NCBI GenBank assembly: GCA_014960805.1 | Contig: CP063163.1 | Coordinates: 2,126,001 to 2,190,000, forward strand | Direction of reading: 5' to 3' | Source: Cytobacillus suaedae | GTDB taxonomy: Bacteria > Bacillota > Bacilli > Bacillales > Bacillaceae_L | Length of the DNA stretch: 64,000 bases | In this document: positions 37,150-44,668 of the stretch, in pieces | Position numbering within the stretch: position 1 is the first letter of the stretch | How the letters are laid out: the number at the start of each line of letters is the position of its first letter | Program-made: the position numbers and the translations under genes | The notes under the pieces: generated by a model | What the model was told of the DNA's origin: nothing | What the model saw: the letters and a program-made list of their open reading frames with translations, nothing else | Database searches by the model: none

Positions 37150-37389
37150 ATGAATGAGTATAAAGTAACTGTTGAATTTTGTATGATGTGAAACTTCGCA
37201 CCCAAAGCCGCGAGTTTCGCGGAAGGATTATTCAGCCATTTTAGGCATGGAATTAAAAACTTAGAACTAATCCCTACATCAGGTGGGGCTTTTGAAGTCA
37301 CTGTAAATGGTGAAAAGTTGTTTTCGAAATTAGAGGTAGGAAAATTTCCTACAGCAGAAGAAGTTATAGCTAAAATGGAGCAAATGTAA
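37150..37389 (+). CDS. SelW/Rdx-family selenoprotein with in-frame UGA (Sec14)
   Basis: The frame opens at ATG 37150 after TAGGAGG, runs 13 codons to TGA (37189-37191), and continues without interruption to TAA 37387-37389, giving 79 aa if TGA is read as selenocysteine. The redox motif is Cys11-Met-Met-Sec14, the CxxU of the SelW/SelT/SelH (Rdx) family. Downstream GGAFEVTVNGEKLFSKLEVGKFPTAEEV matches the family core (FEVTVNGxLVFSK). A hairpin directly after the TGA and the flanking tRNA-Sec, selB and selA make Sec insertion very likely. The protein is presumably a small thiol oxidoreductase; the partner is unknown. The alternative, a nonsense-mutated gene, is much less likely. Confidence 0.92.
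37189..37225 (+). promoter_or_regulatory. UGA codon with bacterial SECIS hairpin
   Basis: After the TGA, CCGCGA (37208-37213), the loop GTT and TCGCGG (37217-37222) form a perfect 6-bp GC-rich stem. An outer CTTC (37194-37197) can pair with GAAG (37222-37225, sharing the last G) across an internal loop. The loop contains GU and its G lies 22 nt after the TGA, in the range for bacterial SECIS elements bound by SelB. Confidence 0.8.
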
Positions 37390-37393
37390 TGAG

Positions 37394-37427
37394 AAGAGGC
37401 TGTTAAAATGACAGCCTCTTTTCTTTT
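37394..37427 (+). terminator. Terminator between the SelW-like gene and selA
   Basis: A 10-bp stem (AAGAGGCTGT/ACAGCCTCTT), 7-nt loop, then TTCTTTT. Confidence 0.85.
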
Positions 37428-37450
37428 GGAAATTAGAAATTAGGAGAAAA

Positions 37451-37459
37451 TGTTATAAT
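37451..37459 (+). promoter_or_regulatory. Extended -10 promoter of selA
   Basis: TGTTATAAT with TATAAT at 37454-37459; the -35 is poor. It gives selA transcription independent of the upstream terminator. Confidence 0.5.
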
Positions 37460-37492
37460 GTAGTTAAGAGATTAATTCTGGAGGAAACAATC

Positions 37493-38896
37493 GTGAAAGA
37501 ATATGTAAGACAATTACCACCGATTCATGAAATGCAAAAGGACAATCGTTTTCAACAACTGGTCTCAACCTATAAACTACATCATGAACTTGTTACTGAA
37601 CTTATTCAAAATCAAATACAGCTGGTTCGAAGTAATCTATTAAATGGTAACTTTAATGGAGCCAGTACAGCAAAAACGGAATTTATTGATTTACTGTTTA
37701 CACGTGTAGAAAATGATTGTATTAGGATAAGTGAGTATTACTTACAACCTGTTATCAATGCAACAGGGACTGTGTTACATACGAATCTCGGGAGGGCAAG
37801 ACTTAGTGAAAAGGCTATTGAACAAGTTGTAAATGTAGCAAGGAATTATTCAAATTTAGAATATAATTTATCAACTGGTAAGAGGGGCTCAAGGCACGAT
37901 ATTATTGAAGAGTTGATAAAAAAAGTTACGGGTGCAGAAGCTGCAATGGTGGTAAACAATAATGCTGCTGCTGTTTATTTGATTCTTCGAGCACTAGCAA
38001 AGGATAAAAACGTCATTGTTTCAAGAGGACAATTAGTAGAAATTGGTGGTTCATTTCGAGTATCTTCTATAATGGAAGAGAGTGGGGCAAACCTGATTGA
38101 AGTAGGTACCACAAATAAAACACATCTATATGATTATGAGAATGCAATTGATGAAAATACAGCTATGATCATGAAAGTACATACAAGTAATTTTAAGACA
38201 ATTGGTTTTACAAAAACTGTTGAGAGTGATGATCTTGTTTCTTTATCTCAAAAGCATGATGGAATTATTTTTTATGAGGATTTAGGAAGTGGTTCGCTGT
38301 TTGACTTCAAAGGTAACTCAATCGGAGATGAACCAGTTGTTGCCGAGGTATTGGCTCAAGGGGTCGATATCGTTTCATTTAGTGGAGATAAATTACTAGG
38401 AGGTCCTCAAGCCGGTATTATTGCTGGGAAGAAGAAACTCATTGATAGGCTGAAAAAACACCAACTGGCACGAGTGTTACGTGTAGATAAAATGACCTTT
38501 GCTGCTCTTGAAGCTACTTTAAAAGCATATCTACAAGAAACAGACCAAATCACCTCGATACCTACAGTCAGGGATATTCTTTTGACTCCAGAAACCATAA
38601 AAGAACGTGCGAGTCAATTTGTTGCCCAAATGAATGAAGCTGCAATTGGATATGAATGTGAGATCACCCAGGATTTCTCCCAAGTGGGCGGAGGGACGAT
38701 GCCAGAAGTCCTTTTACCTACCTACGTGGTCACTCTTCATAAAACAGGAAAGTCAGCAGACACAATTGCAACTTTACTTAGACAATCGAAACCTAGTGTA
38801 ATTACACGGATAAAAAATGACCAAATTATCTTTGATTTTAGAACAATTATGGAAGATGAAATGGATATATTAATTGCTATTTTGAAGACTATTTAA
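37493..38896 (+). CDS. selA: L-seryl-tRNA(Sec) selenium transferase SelA
   Basis: This PLP enzyme converts Ser-tRNA-Sec to Sec-tRNA-Sec using selenophosphate. The 467-aa protein has the N-terminal tRNA-binding helices, VINATGTVLHTNLGRARLS, and EYNLSTGKRGSRHD. The PLP lysine is Lys300 in FSGDKLLGGPQAGIIAG. Length is normal for decameric SelA. GTG 37493 follows GGAGGAAAC. It completes the selC-selB-selA set; the selenophosphate synthetase selD must be elsewhere. Confidence 0.96.
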   Translation: MKEYVRQLPPIHEMQKDNRFQQLVSTYKLHHELVTELIQNQIQLVRSNLLNGNFNGASTAKTEFIDLLFTRVENDCIRISEYYLQPVINATGTVLHTNLGRARLSEKAIEQVVNVARNYSNLEYNLSTGKRGSRHDIIEELIKKVTGAEAAMVVNNNAAAVYLILRALAKDKNVIVSRGQLVEIGGSFRVSSIMEESGANLIEVGTTNKTHLYDYENAIDENTAMIMKVHTSNFKTIGFTKTVESDDLVSLSQKHDGIIFYEDLGSGSLFDFKGNSIGDEPVVAEVLAQGVDIVSFSGDKLLGGPQAGIIAGKKKLIDRLKKHQLARVLRVDKMTFAALEATLKAYLQETDQITSIPTVRDILLTPETIKERASQFVAQMNEAAIGYECEITQDFSQVGGGTMPEVLLPTYVVTLHKTGKSADTIATLLRQSKPSVITRIKNDQIIFDFRTIMEDEMDILIAILKTI

Positions 38897-38897
38897 T

Positions 38898-38925
38898 AAA
38901 GCCGCTAAATGTAGCGGCTTTTTTC
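38898..38925 (+). terminator. Terminator of selA
   Basis: AAGCCGCTA/TAGCGGCTT, 4-nt loop, T run. Confidence 0.9.
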
Positions 38926-38934
38926 ATCTATTGA

Positions 38935-39081
38935 TTACATATCATGTCCTTGGTTGTTCTTTTGTCTAGTGTGATTACGGTTCTTAACCTTTTTTGATCC
39001 ACTTAAAGGCTCAGGTTGACCTGGATTAGCACCTTTAGGGGAATTTTTACGGATATCCTTATAGGTATTTTTTTCAGCCAT
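38935..39081 (-). CDS. sspP: Small acid-soluble spore protein P
   Basis: This is a 48-aa basic protein read on the minus strand, with an AGGAGGG site before the ATG at 39081. The sequence [17 protein letters not shown] and the segment [20 protein letters not shown] match SspP (CotL) of Bacillus closely. It is a minor spore-core protein made in the forespore. A SigG-like promoter lies upstream. In B. subtilis sspO and sspP are adjacent; here a gene on the other strand separates them. Confidence 0.92.
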   Translation of the reverse strand: MAEKNTYKDIRKNSPKGANPGQPEPLSGSKKVKNRNHTRQKNNQGHDM

Positions 39082-39102
39082 CGGTATCCCTCCTTTTAAT
39101 CA

Positions 39103-39131
39103 TAGGATGATGTAAAAGACTATTTTTATTC
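39103..39131 (-). promoter_or_regulatory. Putative SigG promoter of sspP
   Basis: On the minus strand: GAATA (complement of 39127-39131), 17-nt spacer, CATCCTA (complement of 39103-39109), close to the SigG consensus GHATR-18-CATWHTA. Confidence 0.55.
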
Positions 39132-39208
39132 TAAAAGAACTTCGAATGTTTTATTCATTTTAAGGAAAGATAGTAAATGTAGATTTCACCTAGAAGGAGA
39201 TGACAATA

Positions 39209-39466
39209 GTGCCTTATAGTAAGGATAAACAACAAGCATTTCAAGCAGCCCAACAGGGAACTGAACAGGCAAGAGATATTTATGAGAGCATTGTAAAAGA
39301 TGACCCTGATTATGGTGTACATCTTAAGCGTCTAAAGAATGAGGTTAATGAAGCTGTTCAACAGATTAATAATGCTCTAGAAGTGGCTTCAGATAGTCAA
39401 CGAGATCAATTACAACAATTTCAGGATGATCTTCAGTCTATCGTTTCTGAAGTAAATAACAACTAA
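39209..39466 (+). CDS. Hypothetical small helical protein between sspP and sspO
   Basis: An 85-aa, acidic, Gln/Asp-rich protein with no membrane segment or cysteine. It is predicted helical throughout and possibly coiled coil (heptad-like VNEAVQQINNALEVASDSQRDQL). I do not recognise the family. GTG 39209 is preferred because AAGGAG is 9 nt upstream; the in-frame ATG at 39200 touches that site. Placed between two spore-protein genes and with its own terminator, it could be spore-related, but that is only a guess from position. Confidence 0.65.
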   Translation: MPYSKDKQQAFQAAQQGTEQARDIYESIVKDDPDYGVHLKRLKNEVNEAVQQINNALEVASDSQRDQLQQFQDDLQSIVSEVNNN

Positions 39467-39467
39467 A

Positions 39468-39491
39468 AACCCGCATATTTGCGGGTTTCTT
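39468..39491 (+). terminator. Terminator of the 85-aa gene
   Basis: AACCCGCA/TGCGGGTT, ATTT loop, then TCTTC. Confidence 0.75.
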
Positions 39492-39529
39492 CATTGCTAA
39501 GTTAGGTTAATCAAATAATCTTCACTTTG

Positions 39530-39679
39530 TTACTGGTTCTTTTTACGTTTTTTATTGTTTTGTTTTTGTTCAGCAGATAGAGGTTCATTTGACAACTCCT
39601 CATTATATCCAGCACCAATACCTTGAGATTTTGCAGCATTCATTCCAGGTATAACGTGATTTGACTTTCTTTTTGCCAT
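39530..39679 (-). CDS. sspO: Small acid-soluble spore protein O
   Basis: A 49-aa basic protein on the minus strand, with GGAGGTG before the ATG at 39679. [25 protein letters not shown], with the Lys-rich end NNKKRKKNQ, matches SspO (CotK). It is a minor small acid-soluble spore protein of the spore core, divergent from citB as in B. subtilis. Confidence 0.92.
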   Translation of the reverse strand: MAKRKSNHVIPGMNAAKSQGIGAGYNEELSNEPLSAEQKQNNKKRKKNQ

Positions 39680-39763
39680 GAGAATCACCTCCATGCTTGT
39701 AGTTTTGAGTAAATAGAGAGAAATATGTATACTAAATTATGAGCTCATTGATTTGAATTTAAG

Positions 39764-39803
39764 ATAAGAAAAACTTATTATAACCAATAACTTTCTTGTT
39801 ATT
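39764..39803. promoter_or_regulatory. Two dyads upstream of citB, CcpC-like
   Basis: ATAA-N7-TTAT at 39764-39778 fits the CcpC dyad exactly, and AATAAC-N6-GTTATT (39786-39803) is a second close dyad (ATAA-N8-TTAT). A -10-like TATACT is at 39884-39889. The sites are further upstream than in B. subtilis citB, so the assignment is tentative. Confidence 0.4.
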
Positions 39804-39916
39804 TACTTATGTATATCAATGTATTAAGATATTCAAGTAGGGAATTTCATATAAAAGGTTCTTTTTCGACATTTTGTTGAAATTATACTACTATTATTCA
39901 AGAGGGGGTAATACAT

Positions 39917-42625
39917 ATGGCAAAACAAGATGTTTTTAATGCACGTTCATCTTTTACAGTGAACGGCAAAACTTATAACTTCTATAACTTACAAGCACTT
40001 GAAAAGGCTAATATTGGGAAAGTATCACGATTACCTTATTCAATTAAGGTTTTACTTGAATCCGTATTACGTCAAGTTGATGGAAGAGTAATTACAAAAG
40101 AGCACGTTGAAAATTTAGCAAAATGGGGAACTGACGAAGTTCGTGAAGTAGACGTACCTTTCAAACCATCACGTGTAATTTTACAAGATTTCACTGGAGT
40201 TCCTGCAGTTGTTGACTTAGCTTCTTTACGTAAAGCTATGGCTGACATCGGTGGAAATCCGGACAAAATTAATCCAGAAATTCCTGTTGATTTAGTAATT
40301 GACCACTCTGTACAAGTAGATAGAGCGGGTACTGCTGACTCTTTAGCATTCAACATGGATCTTGAATTTGAAAGAAACGCTGAGCGTTACAAATTCTTAA
40401 GCTGGGCTCAAAAATCATTTGATAACTATCGCGCAGTTCCACCAGCAACTGGTATCGTTCACCAAGTTAACCTTGAGTTCTTAGCGAACGTTGTTCATGC
40501 TGTTGAAGGTGAAAATGGAGAATTTGAAACATTCCCTGATTCATTAGTTGGTACTGACTCTCATACGACTATGATTAACGGTATCGGTGTTTTAGGATGG
40601 GGTGTAGGTGGTATTGAAGCGGAAGCTGGAATGCTTGGTCAACCTTCATACTTCCCAGTACCTGAAGTAGTTGGAGTTCGTCTTGTTGGAGAACTTCCAA
40701 ACGGAACAACTGCAACTGACTTAGCACTTAAAGTAACTCAAGTTCTACGTAAAGAAGGCGTTGTTGGGAAATTCGTAGAATTCTTTGGACCTGGAATTTC
40801 ACAATTACCATTAGCGGACCGTGCTACAATTGCAAACATGGCTCCTGAATATGGTGCAACCTGTGGATTCTTCCCAGTAGACGGTGAAGCTCTTGAATAC
40901 CTACGTCTTACTGGTCGTGATGAGCAATTAGTAAAAGTTGTTGAAGAGTATTCAAAAGCAAATGGTTTATTCTACACTCCTGATCTTGAAGATCCAATTT
41001 TCACAAATATTGTAGAAATCAACCTTTCTGAAATCGAAGCAAATCTTTCTGGTCCGAAGCGTCCACAAGATTTAATTCCTCTTTCAGCTATGAAAGAATC
41101 ATTTACTAATGCACTTACAGCTACTGGAAACCAAGGATTTGGTTTAGCTGCAGACGACATTAATAAAGAAATCACTGTTAAATTTAACAACGGTGACGAA
41201 ACTACAATGAAAACAGGTGCGGTAGCAATTGCTGCTATCACAAGCTGTACAAATACATCAAACCCTTATGTTATGTTAGGGGCAGGTCTTGTTGCGAAAA
41301 AAGCAGTAGAAAAAGGCCTACAAGTTCCTAAATACGTAAAAACTTCTTTAGCACCAGGATCAAAAGTTGTTACTGGTTACTTAGAAGATGCAAAATTACT
41401 ACCATACCTAGAGCAATTAGGCTTCAACACAGTTGGTTTTGGTTGTACTACTTGTATCGGTAACTCTGGTCCGTTAGCTGACGAAATCGAAAAAGCAGTT
41501 GCAGAAAGTGACCTATTAATCACATCTGTTCTTTCTGGTAACCGTAACTTTGAAGGACGTATCCACCCGCTAGTTAAAGGTAACTACCTTGCATCACCAC
41601 CATTAGTTGTGGCTTATGCTCTTGCTGGTACGGTTGATATCGATCTTCAAAATGATCCTATCGGTAAAGATAAAGACGGAAATGATGTATTCTTTAATGA
41701 CATCTGGCCTTCAATGGACGAAGTGAAAGAAGTTGTTAAAAATACTGTTACACCTGAACTTTTCCGTAGAGAATATGAAAATGTTTTCAATGACAATGCT
41801 CGTTGGAATGAAATTGAAACTAGTGAAGATGCTCTATACACTTGGGATGATGAGTCTACTTACATTGCTAACCCACCATTCTTTGAAGGGTTATCTGCTG
41901 AACCAGGCGAAGTTAAGCCTTTAAGTGGATTACGTGTAGTAGGTAAATTCGGCGATTCAGTAACAACTGACCACATCTCACCTGCAGGATCAATTGGTAA
42001 AGATACACCAGCTGGTCGTTACTTACAAGAGCGTGGCGTTACACCTCGTGACTTCAATTCTTATGGTTCACGTCGTGGTCACCATGAAGTAATGATGCGT
42101 GGTACATTCGCTAACATTCGTATTAAAAACCAAATCGCTCCTGGCACAGAGGGTGGATACACAACTTACTGGCCAACTGGCGAAGTAACTTCAATTTATG
42201 ATGCTTGTATGAAATATAAACAAGACGACACAGGTTTAGTTGTTCTTGCTGGTAATGACTACGGTATGGGAAGTTCTCGTGACTGGGCAGCAAAAGGAAC
42301 AAACCTACTTGGAATTAAAACAGTTATCGCTCAAAGCTTCGAGCGTATCCACAGAAGTAACCTTGTACTAATGGGTGTTCTTCCACTTCAATTTAAAGAT
42401 GGAGAAGGCGCAGAGTCACTTGGTTTAACTGGTAAAGAAACAATTGAAGTTGCAATTGATGAAAACGTAAAACCACGTGACTTTGTTAAAGTTACAGCTA
42501 CTGACGAAGCAGGAAACAAAAAAGAATTTGAAGTACTTGTTCGTTTCGATAGCGAAGTAGAAATTGATTACTACCGTCATGGTGGTATTCTACAAATGGT
42601 ATTACGTGATAAATTGAAAGCATAG
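39917..42625 (+). CDS. citB: Aconitate hydratase (aconitase)
   Basis: This [4Fe-4S] enzyme interconverts citrate and isocitrate, and in its iron-free form binds iron-responsive RNA in Bacillus. The 902-aa protein is of the AcnA type. The cluster cysteines are in [15 protein letters not shown] (about 445) and [14 protein letters not shown] (about 510). The C-terminal swivel domain has [17 protein letters not shown]. The first residues and a GAGGGGG site support the ATG. It is monocistronic with a long terminator. Confidence 0.97.
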   Translation: MAKQDVFNARSSFTVNGKTYNFYNLQALEKANIGKVSRLPYSIKVLLESVLRQVDGRVITKEHVENLAKWGTDEVREVDVPFKPSRVILQDFTGVPAVVDLASLRKAMADIGGNPDKINPEIPVDLVIDHSVQVDRAGTADSLAFNMDLEFERNAERYKFLSWAQKSFDNYRAVPPATGIVHQVNLEFLANVVHAVEGENGEFETFPDSLVGTDSHTTMINGIGVLGWGVGGIEAEAGMLGQPSYFPVPEVVGVRLVGELPNGTTATDLALKVTQVLRKEGVVGKFVEFFGPGISQLPLADRATIANMAPEYGATCGFFPVDGEALEYLRLTGRDEQLVKVVEEYSKANGLFYTPDLEDPIFTNIVEINLSEIEANLSGPKRPQDLIPLSAMKESFTNALTATGNQGFGLAADDINKEITVKFNNGDETTMKTGAVAIAAITSCTNTSNPYVMLGAGLVAKKAVEKGLQVPKYVKTSLAPGSKVVTGYLEDAKLLPYLEQLGFNTVGFGCTTCIGNSGPLADEIEKAVAESDLLITSVLSGNRNFEGRIHPLVKGNYLASPPLVVAYALAGTVDIDLQNDPIGKDKDGNDVFFNDIWPSMDEVKEVVKNTVTPELFRREYENVFNDNARWNEIETSEDALYTWDDESTYIANPPFFEGLSAEPGEVKPLSGLRVVGKFGDSVTTDHISPAGSIGKDTPAGRYLQERGVTPRDFNSYGSRRGHHEVMMRGTFANIRIKNQIAPGTEGGYTTYWPTGEVTSIYDACMKYKQDDTGLVVLAGNDYGMGSSRDWAAKGTNLLGIKTVIAQSFERIHRSNLVLMGVLPLQFKDGEGAESLGLTGKETIEVAIDENVKPRDFVKVTATDEAGNKKEFEVLVRFDSEVEIDYYRHGGILQMVLRDKLKA

Positions 42626-42639
42626 TATCACAATTTTAA

Positions 42640-42677
42640 AAGGCAGAAATGTGATTGTTCACATTTCTGCCTTTTTC
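42640..42677 (+). terminator. Terminator of citB
   Basis: A perfect 15-bp stem (AAGGCAGAAATGTGA and its complement), 4-nt loop, T run. Confidence 0.93.
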
Positions 42678-42762
42678 CTTTGGTCAAATAATTACTAATT
42701 TACCGAGAATTGTGTTTAAATATAAAATATGTACGAACAATAGCCACGTAGGAGAATAGTAT

Positions 42763-43182
42763 ATGTTATACGAAAGTATTACAATTGGACCATTTTTAAT
42801 AAAGAATGTGTGGATCGTTATATTTATTGCTGGGCTTATCTCATATATTGTAATGGAGATAAGAATTAGAAAATTTCCTGAACTTCAACCATCTTTACTC
42901 AATGAAATGGGAAATGGTTTGGTCATTTGCTTACTTATTTATAAATTCAGTATAGTTTTATTTAGACCCAGCATCCTTTTTACAAATCCGCAAGGAATTC
43001 TATTTTTTACAGGTGGAACAAAGGGTCTTGTTCTAGGATTACTAATTTGTTTTCTATATTTAGGGTGGCAGATTAAGAAGCGAAAATTGAAGGTTAAGAA
43101 TGTCATTGATGTTCTAGGTTTTGGTTTGCTTACCTCACTTGTAACGTATTATTTATTGGTTACATTTCTTTACGAACAATAG
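42763..43182 (+). CDS. Four-helix membrane protein upstream of YneN, Lgt-like N-terminus
   Basis: This 139-aa protein has four hydrophobic segments (about 15-33, 50-66, 82-102, 118-136). The start SITIGPFLIKNVWIVIFIAGLISY resembles the beginning of prolipoprotein diacylglyceryl transferase, but the protein is half its length and lacks the catalytic Lgt region. It is therefore a paralogue of unknown role. It is 15 nt upstream of yneN and clearly in its operon, so a role in extracytoplasmic thiol redox is plausible by context only. Confidence 0.65.
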   Translation: MLYESITIGPFLIKNVWIVIFIAGLISYIVMEIRIRKFPELQPSLLNEMGNGLVICLLIYKFSIVLFRPSILFTNPQGILFFTGGTKGLVLGLLICFLYLGWQIKKRKLKVKNVIDVLGFGLLTSLVTYYLLVTFLYEQ

Positions 43183-43197
43183 GAGGCTTGATTACAT

Positions 43198-43713
43198 ATG
43201 AAGAAAAAAATAATTGCAATAGCCGTATTACTCGTTCTTGGTGGTTACGCGTTATATCAATCAGTTCTTAATAAACCAGCGACAACTGGTATAGAAATTG
43301 GGGATGCAGCACCAGATTTTGAATTACAGTTACTAAACGGAGATAAGGTTAAGCTATCAAGTTTTCAAGGTAAAAAAGTTATCTTGAATTTCTGGGCTTC
43401 ATGGTGTGGTCCTTGTCAAGCGGAGATGCCAGAAATGCAGGAGTTTCATGAGACCCATGGTGATGAAACAGTCATCCTTGCAGTAAATATGACGACTACT
43501 GAGAAAAGCTTAGATACTGTTATTAATTATGTAAGTGAAAAGGAATTAACTTTTCCTGTACTTTTAGATGATACTAATGATGTAAGTACCTCTTATCAGG
43601 TATATTCAATTCCAACCTCCTATTACATTGATACTGAGGGGATTATTAGATACAAATATACAGGGGCTATGTCACTTGATATGATGAAGAGTGAAACAAA
43701 GAAAATGAATTAA
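43198..43713 (+). CDS. yneN: Membrane-anchored thiol-disulfide oxidoreductase YneN
   Basis: This ResA/TlpA-like redoxin of 171 aa has an N-terminal signal anchor (about residues 4-20) and an extracytoplasmic thioredoxin fold with the active site WCGPC (Cys70, Cys73) and the cis-proline loop SIPTSYYID. It acts outside the membrane, probably reduced through CcdA encoded about 16 kb upstream (inference). ATG 43198 follows AGGAGG. It matches B. subtilis YneN in position after citB and in length. Confidence 0.88.
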   Translation: MKKKIIAIAVLLVLGGYALYQSVLNKPATTGIEIGDAAPDFELQLLNGDKVKLSSFQGKKVILNFWASWCGPCQAEMPEMQEFHETHGDETVILAVNMTTTEKSLDTVINYVSEKELTFPVLLDDTNDVSTSYQVYSIPTSYYIDTEGIIRYKYTGAMSLDMMKSETKKMN

Positions 43714-43722
43714 GGAGTTTGA

Positions 43723-43756
43723 AACAAGAGTTGCTATAGGCTCTTGTTTTTATTTT
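43723..43756 (+). terminator. Terminator of the yneN operon
   Basis: AACAAGAG/CTCTTGTT, 10-nt loop, then TTTATTTTT. Confidence 0.8.
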
Positions 43757-43775
43757 TCAAGAAATTTTCAAAAAG

Positions 43776-43790
43776 TTGTAATAATTACAA
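43776..43790. promoter_or_regulatory. 7-1-7 palindrome, Fur-family operator
   Basis: TTGTAAT-A-ATTACAA is a perfect 7-1-7 palindrome. It differs by one base per half from both the PerR box (TTATAATnATTATAA) and the Zur box (TCGTAATnATTACGA), and by two from the Fur box. It lies 51 nt upstream of the FbpB-like gene. Confidence 0.5.
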
Positions 43791-43841
43791 TGTATTTTGG
43801 GAATTATTAATATTACAATAGTGATAAAAGGGGTGAGAAAA

Positions 43842-43973
43842 TTGAGAAAAATTCGAAAACAATCCTTTGAAGAATTAGTATTAGAAAATAAAAAGCAGTT
43901 ACTTAAAGACCAAGAAGCTATGGATAAAATAGAAGATAGACTAGAACAAAAGATGCTTGGTAAAGCGGAGTAA
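43842..43973 (+). CDS. FbpB-family small basic protein
   Basis: A 43-aa protein starting at TTG 43842 after AAAGGGGTGAG. MRKIRKQSFEELVLENKKQL followed by LKDQEAMDKIEDRLEQK is the pattern of the Fur-regulated basic protein B family (SFEELV-ENK-LLKD-EA). In B. subtilis FbpB helps the small RNA FsrA in iron sparing. A Fur-family-type palindrome upstream supports metal control. Confidence 0.75.
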   Translation: MRKIRKQSFEELVLENKKQLLKDQEAMDKIEDRLEQKMLGKAE

Positions 43974-44055
43974 ATACAAAAGAAACCCTCCATATTTCTC
44001 CATACATGAAGACCTTGTACACTGGTGATAATGTATTGTAGGAGGGGATTATAGT

Positions 44056-44199
44056 ATGTCTAATCAAAACAATCAATACAACCAATTTAAAAATAATAAA
44101 ATTGGAACTCAACCGCGTGGATTTGGTGGAAACAAAGGGAAAAAGATGCAGGATAAGTCTGGGCATCAACCACAAGTTATCCAAACTAAAGGTGAATAA
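44056..44199 (+). CDS. sspN: Small acid-soluble spore protein N
   Basis: A 47-aa protein with GGAGGGG before the ATG. The segment KIGTQPRGFGGNKGKKMQDK and the ending QVIQTKGE match SspN of Bacillus. It is a minor forespore-made protein of the spore core. In B. subtilis sspN and tlp form a forespore operon; here a terminator lies between them. Confidence 0.92.
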   Translation: MSNQNNQYNQFKNNKIGTQPRGFGGNKGKKMQDKSGHQPQVIQTKGE

Positions 44200-44210
44200 T
44201 TTATTTAGTT

Positions 44211-44245
44211 AAAAGGGCGTGTTTAACGTCCTTTTATTTTTTTGA
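44211..44245 (+). terminator. Terminator-like hairpin between sspN and tlp
   Basis: AAAAGGGCGT/ACGTCCTTTT (one G-T pair), GTTTA loop, then ATTTTTTT. Read-through could feed tlp. Confidence 0.75.
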
Positions 44246-44324
44246 AGAAAAAGCCCTCATAATTGTCTATCTTTTGATGCAAAATATCTATGTAATTTAA
44301 ACGTCAACTATTAGGAGGATACAT

Positions 44325-44558
44325 ATGACGAATCACCAACCAAAACAAGATAACCGCAATGATAACGTAGAAAAGTTACAGGACATGGTACAGAATACGA
44401 TAGAAAATATCGAAGCATCACATGAAACAATGCAGTTTGCATCCGAAGAAGAAAGAGCAGCGATTGAAGCGAAAAATCAGCGCCGTGAAGAGAGCATTGA
44501 AGCAATGAGAAATGAGATTCGTGATGAGGCACAAGCGAGAGAAAACGGGAATATCTAA
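44325..44558 (+). CDS. tlp: Small acid-soluble spore protein Tlp
   Basis: This 77-aa highly charged protein has the family core DNVEKLQDMVQNTIENIE and a C-terminus rich in Glu and Arg (RREESIEAMRNEIRDEAQAR). It was named thioredoxin-like but has no CxxC; it is a minor forespore protein. TAGGAGG precedes the ATG. Confidence 0.93.
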   Translation: MTNHQPKQDNRNDNVEKLQDMVQNTIENIEASHETMQFASEEERAAIEAKNQRREESIEAMRNEIRDEAQARENGNI

Positions 44559-44564
44559 TTTTGT

Positions 44565-44600
44565 AAAAGACCAGACTTTTAAAAGTTATGGTCTTTTTTA
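44565..44600 (+). terminator. Terminator of tlp
   Basis: AAAAGACCA with an inner ACTTTT/AAAAGT extension pairs to TGGTCTTTT, then T residues. Confidence 0.8.
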
Positions 44601-44668
44601 TTGGTATTTACTTCTACTATCTCGTAAAATAAACAGTAGACAAGCAGTATATAGGGGGAGAAAGCTAC

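Noticed and set aside
37150..37191. A pseudogene with a nonsense mutation at codon 14
   Set aside because: The TGA is the Sec position of a CxxU motif, is followed by a SECIS-like hairpin, and lies between selB and selA; the rest of the frame is intact.
37095..37301. Minus-strand ORF across the SelW-like gene
   Set aside because: No ribosome site, no recognisable family; it is the antisense shadow of the selenoprotein frame.
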